A stretch of 64,000 bases of DNA from Acidobacteriota bacterium (GTDB lineage: Bacteria > Acidobacteriota > Terriglobia > UBA7540): NCBI GenBank assembly GCA_004298155.1, contig SCRD01000028.1:186001-250000 (forward strand). Reading direction: 5' to 3'. The first letter of the stretch is position 1, and each line of letters begins with the position of its first letter. Of this stretch, positions 63,452 to 64,000 are shown piece by piece. The position numbers were made by a program, and so were the translations under genes. Under the pieces are notes generated by a model that did no database searches, had not been told where the DNA came from, and saw only the letters and a list, made by a program, of their open reading frames with translations.

Positions 63452-64000
63452 TCAGGTAGAGAACTCCAGGCCGAGGCGGCGCACGCAGAAAGCATCGTAT
63501 TCAACACCGCTATACTCTCTGCCAGAGAAGACCAGCGCCATTGTTTTCCCATCATCGCTGATCCATCTCGAGGGGAGTCGATAGTCGTGGGTCTGCCCAA
63601 GCCCCCAGCCGTCCGTGAAGAAGGCCGTAGTCCATGGCCCCCAGGGTTCAGGCGCGTCGAAGATTCCCCATCCTCCCGACTGGTCAAAGCCAAGGGACAG
63701 CAGGTATCGCCTGCAAACTGGATTGTAAACGGCTCCAACGCGCTGGCAATGGCCCGGAAAAGAGAAAACGGGGCCCCGGCGGCGAATATCCCTTGTCCAC
63801 ACTGGTTTCCCGGACGGATCCACATGCGAGAAGAATTCGTAGGCCTCTGGCCGGCGTATCCGGTCTTTCGCGACCCTTGCCAGGATGATGCCGTCCGAGG
63901 CTTCATAGGCGCTGGGGCCATCCTGCGAATAGACGTATACAAATCCATCGCGCGCACCGGCATAATTTCTCCCAAACTGAAGGAAGGCGGGAGAGCCGAA
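63452..64000 (-). CDS. DUF4185-like beta-propeller protein (5' part outside the window)
   Basis: The minus-strand frame is open from the window edge (64000) to the stop at 63452, about 182 residues and without an internal start in the conserved part. Visible stretches NYAGARDGFVYVYSQDGPS, YEASDGIILARVAKDRI, AVYNPVCRRYLLSLGFDQSG and ISDDGKTMALVFSGREY resemble DUF4185 five-bladed propellers, often secreted glycan-active or glycan-binding proteins. The N-terminus and any signal peptide are not in the window. No catalytic residue can be assigned. Confidence 0.7.
   Translation of the reverse strand, partial: FGSPAFLQFGRNYAGARDGFVYVYSQDGPSAYEASDGIILARVAKDRIRRPEAYEFFSHVDPSGKPVWTRDIRRRGPVFSFPGHCQRVGAVYNPVCRRYLLSLGFDQSGGWGIFDAPEPWGPWTTAFFTDGWGLGQTHDYRLPSRWISDDGKTMALVFSGREYSGVEYDAFCVRRLGLEFST

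Overview
The window looks like chromosomal DNA of an Acidobacteriota member, probably from an environmental genome. The evidence is the gene families seen together: a TonB-dependent receptor of about 1160 residues with an N-terminal carboxypeptidase-regulatory domain, a lipoprotein of the DUF4382 type, a response regulator with a DUF4388-like tail, a DUF4185-like protein, VKOR fused to DsbA, and several TPR/coiled-coil envelope proteins of a kind common in that phylum. Base composition is moderately G+C rich and even. I see no insertion sequence, integrase, phage gene, CRISPR array or rRNA, so this is ordinary chromosome with a few accessory patches.

Layout. 1-5.2 kb: the end of a LolD/MacB-type ABC ATPase, a sulfatase-fold protein, a small conserved protein, thiD and a VKOR-DsbA-rhodanese fusion. 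5.5-10.7 kb: a membrane-anchored HEAT-repeat protein, a processive GT2 synthase and a TPR/outer-membrane-barrel protein, read as an exopolysaccharide synthesis and export unit. 10.8-15.9 kb: a sugar-acid island with two SDR dehydrogenases, a LarA-family nickel-pincer racemase/epimerase and a UxaE-like tagaturonate epimerase. 15.9-22.4 kb (minus strand): molybdenum-cofactor genes mog, moaC and moeA with a response regulator between them, then purA, trxA and glgA. 22.5-29.8 kb: rsmA, RNase J, ftsK and a P1B-type metal ATPase. 30.1-34.9 kb: the ffh-rpsP-khpA-rimM-trmD-rplS-rnhB translation/secretion operon. 34.9-41.2 kb: a repeat-bearing spacer, pyrC, a polytopic membrane protein, pyrF-pyrE, mltG and ruvX. 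41.3-51.0 kb: a CtaA/COX15-like protein, an SDR plus fatty-acid-hydroxylase pair, a DipZ-like secreted thioredoxin, a TPR protein and the TonB-dependent receptor. 51.7-56.5 kb: prfA-prmC-dinB-cca, with an unlisted 46-residue membrane protein facing cca. 56.8-64 kb: a Gfo/Idh/MocA oxidoreductase, a coiled-coil membrane protein behind a sigma-54-like promoter, the DUF4382 lipoprotein, a secreted lectin-fold protein, tRNA-Leu(CAG), a small membrane protein and the end of a DUF4185-like protein.

How the genes work together. The sugar-acid island is the best candidate for an unusual system. UxaE would interconvert tagaturonate and fructuronate, the UxuB-type SDR would reduce fructuronate to mannonate, and the LarA homologue may epimerise mannonate at C2 to gluconate, which the other SDR could oxidise. 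No mannonate dehydratase is visible, so this may be a dehydratase-free entry of hexuronates into gluconate metabolism. That reading is inference from gene neighbours.

Other points worth attention are the RNase J gene, which has no canonical start before its conserved N-terminus but an ideally placed ATC; the three-domain thiol-oxidation fusion whose rhodanese lacks its cysteine; the sigma-54-like promoter at 58142; and the irregular repeat block near 35.2 kb.
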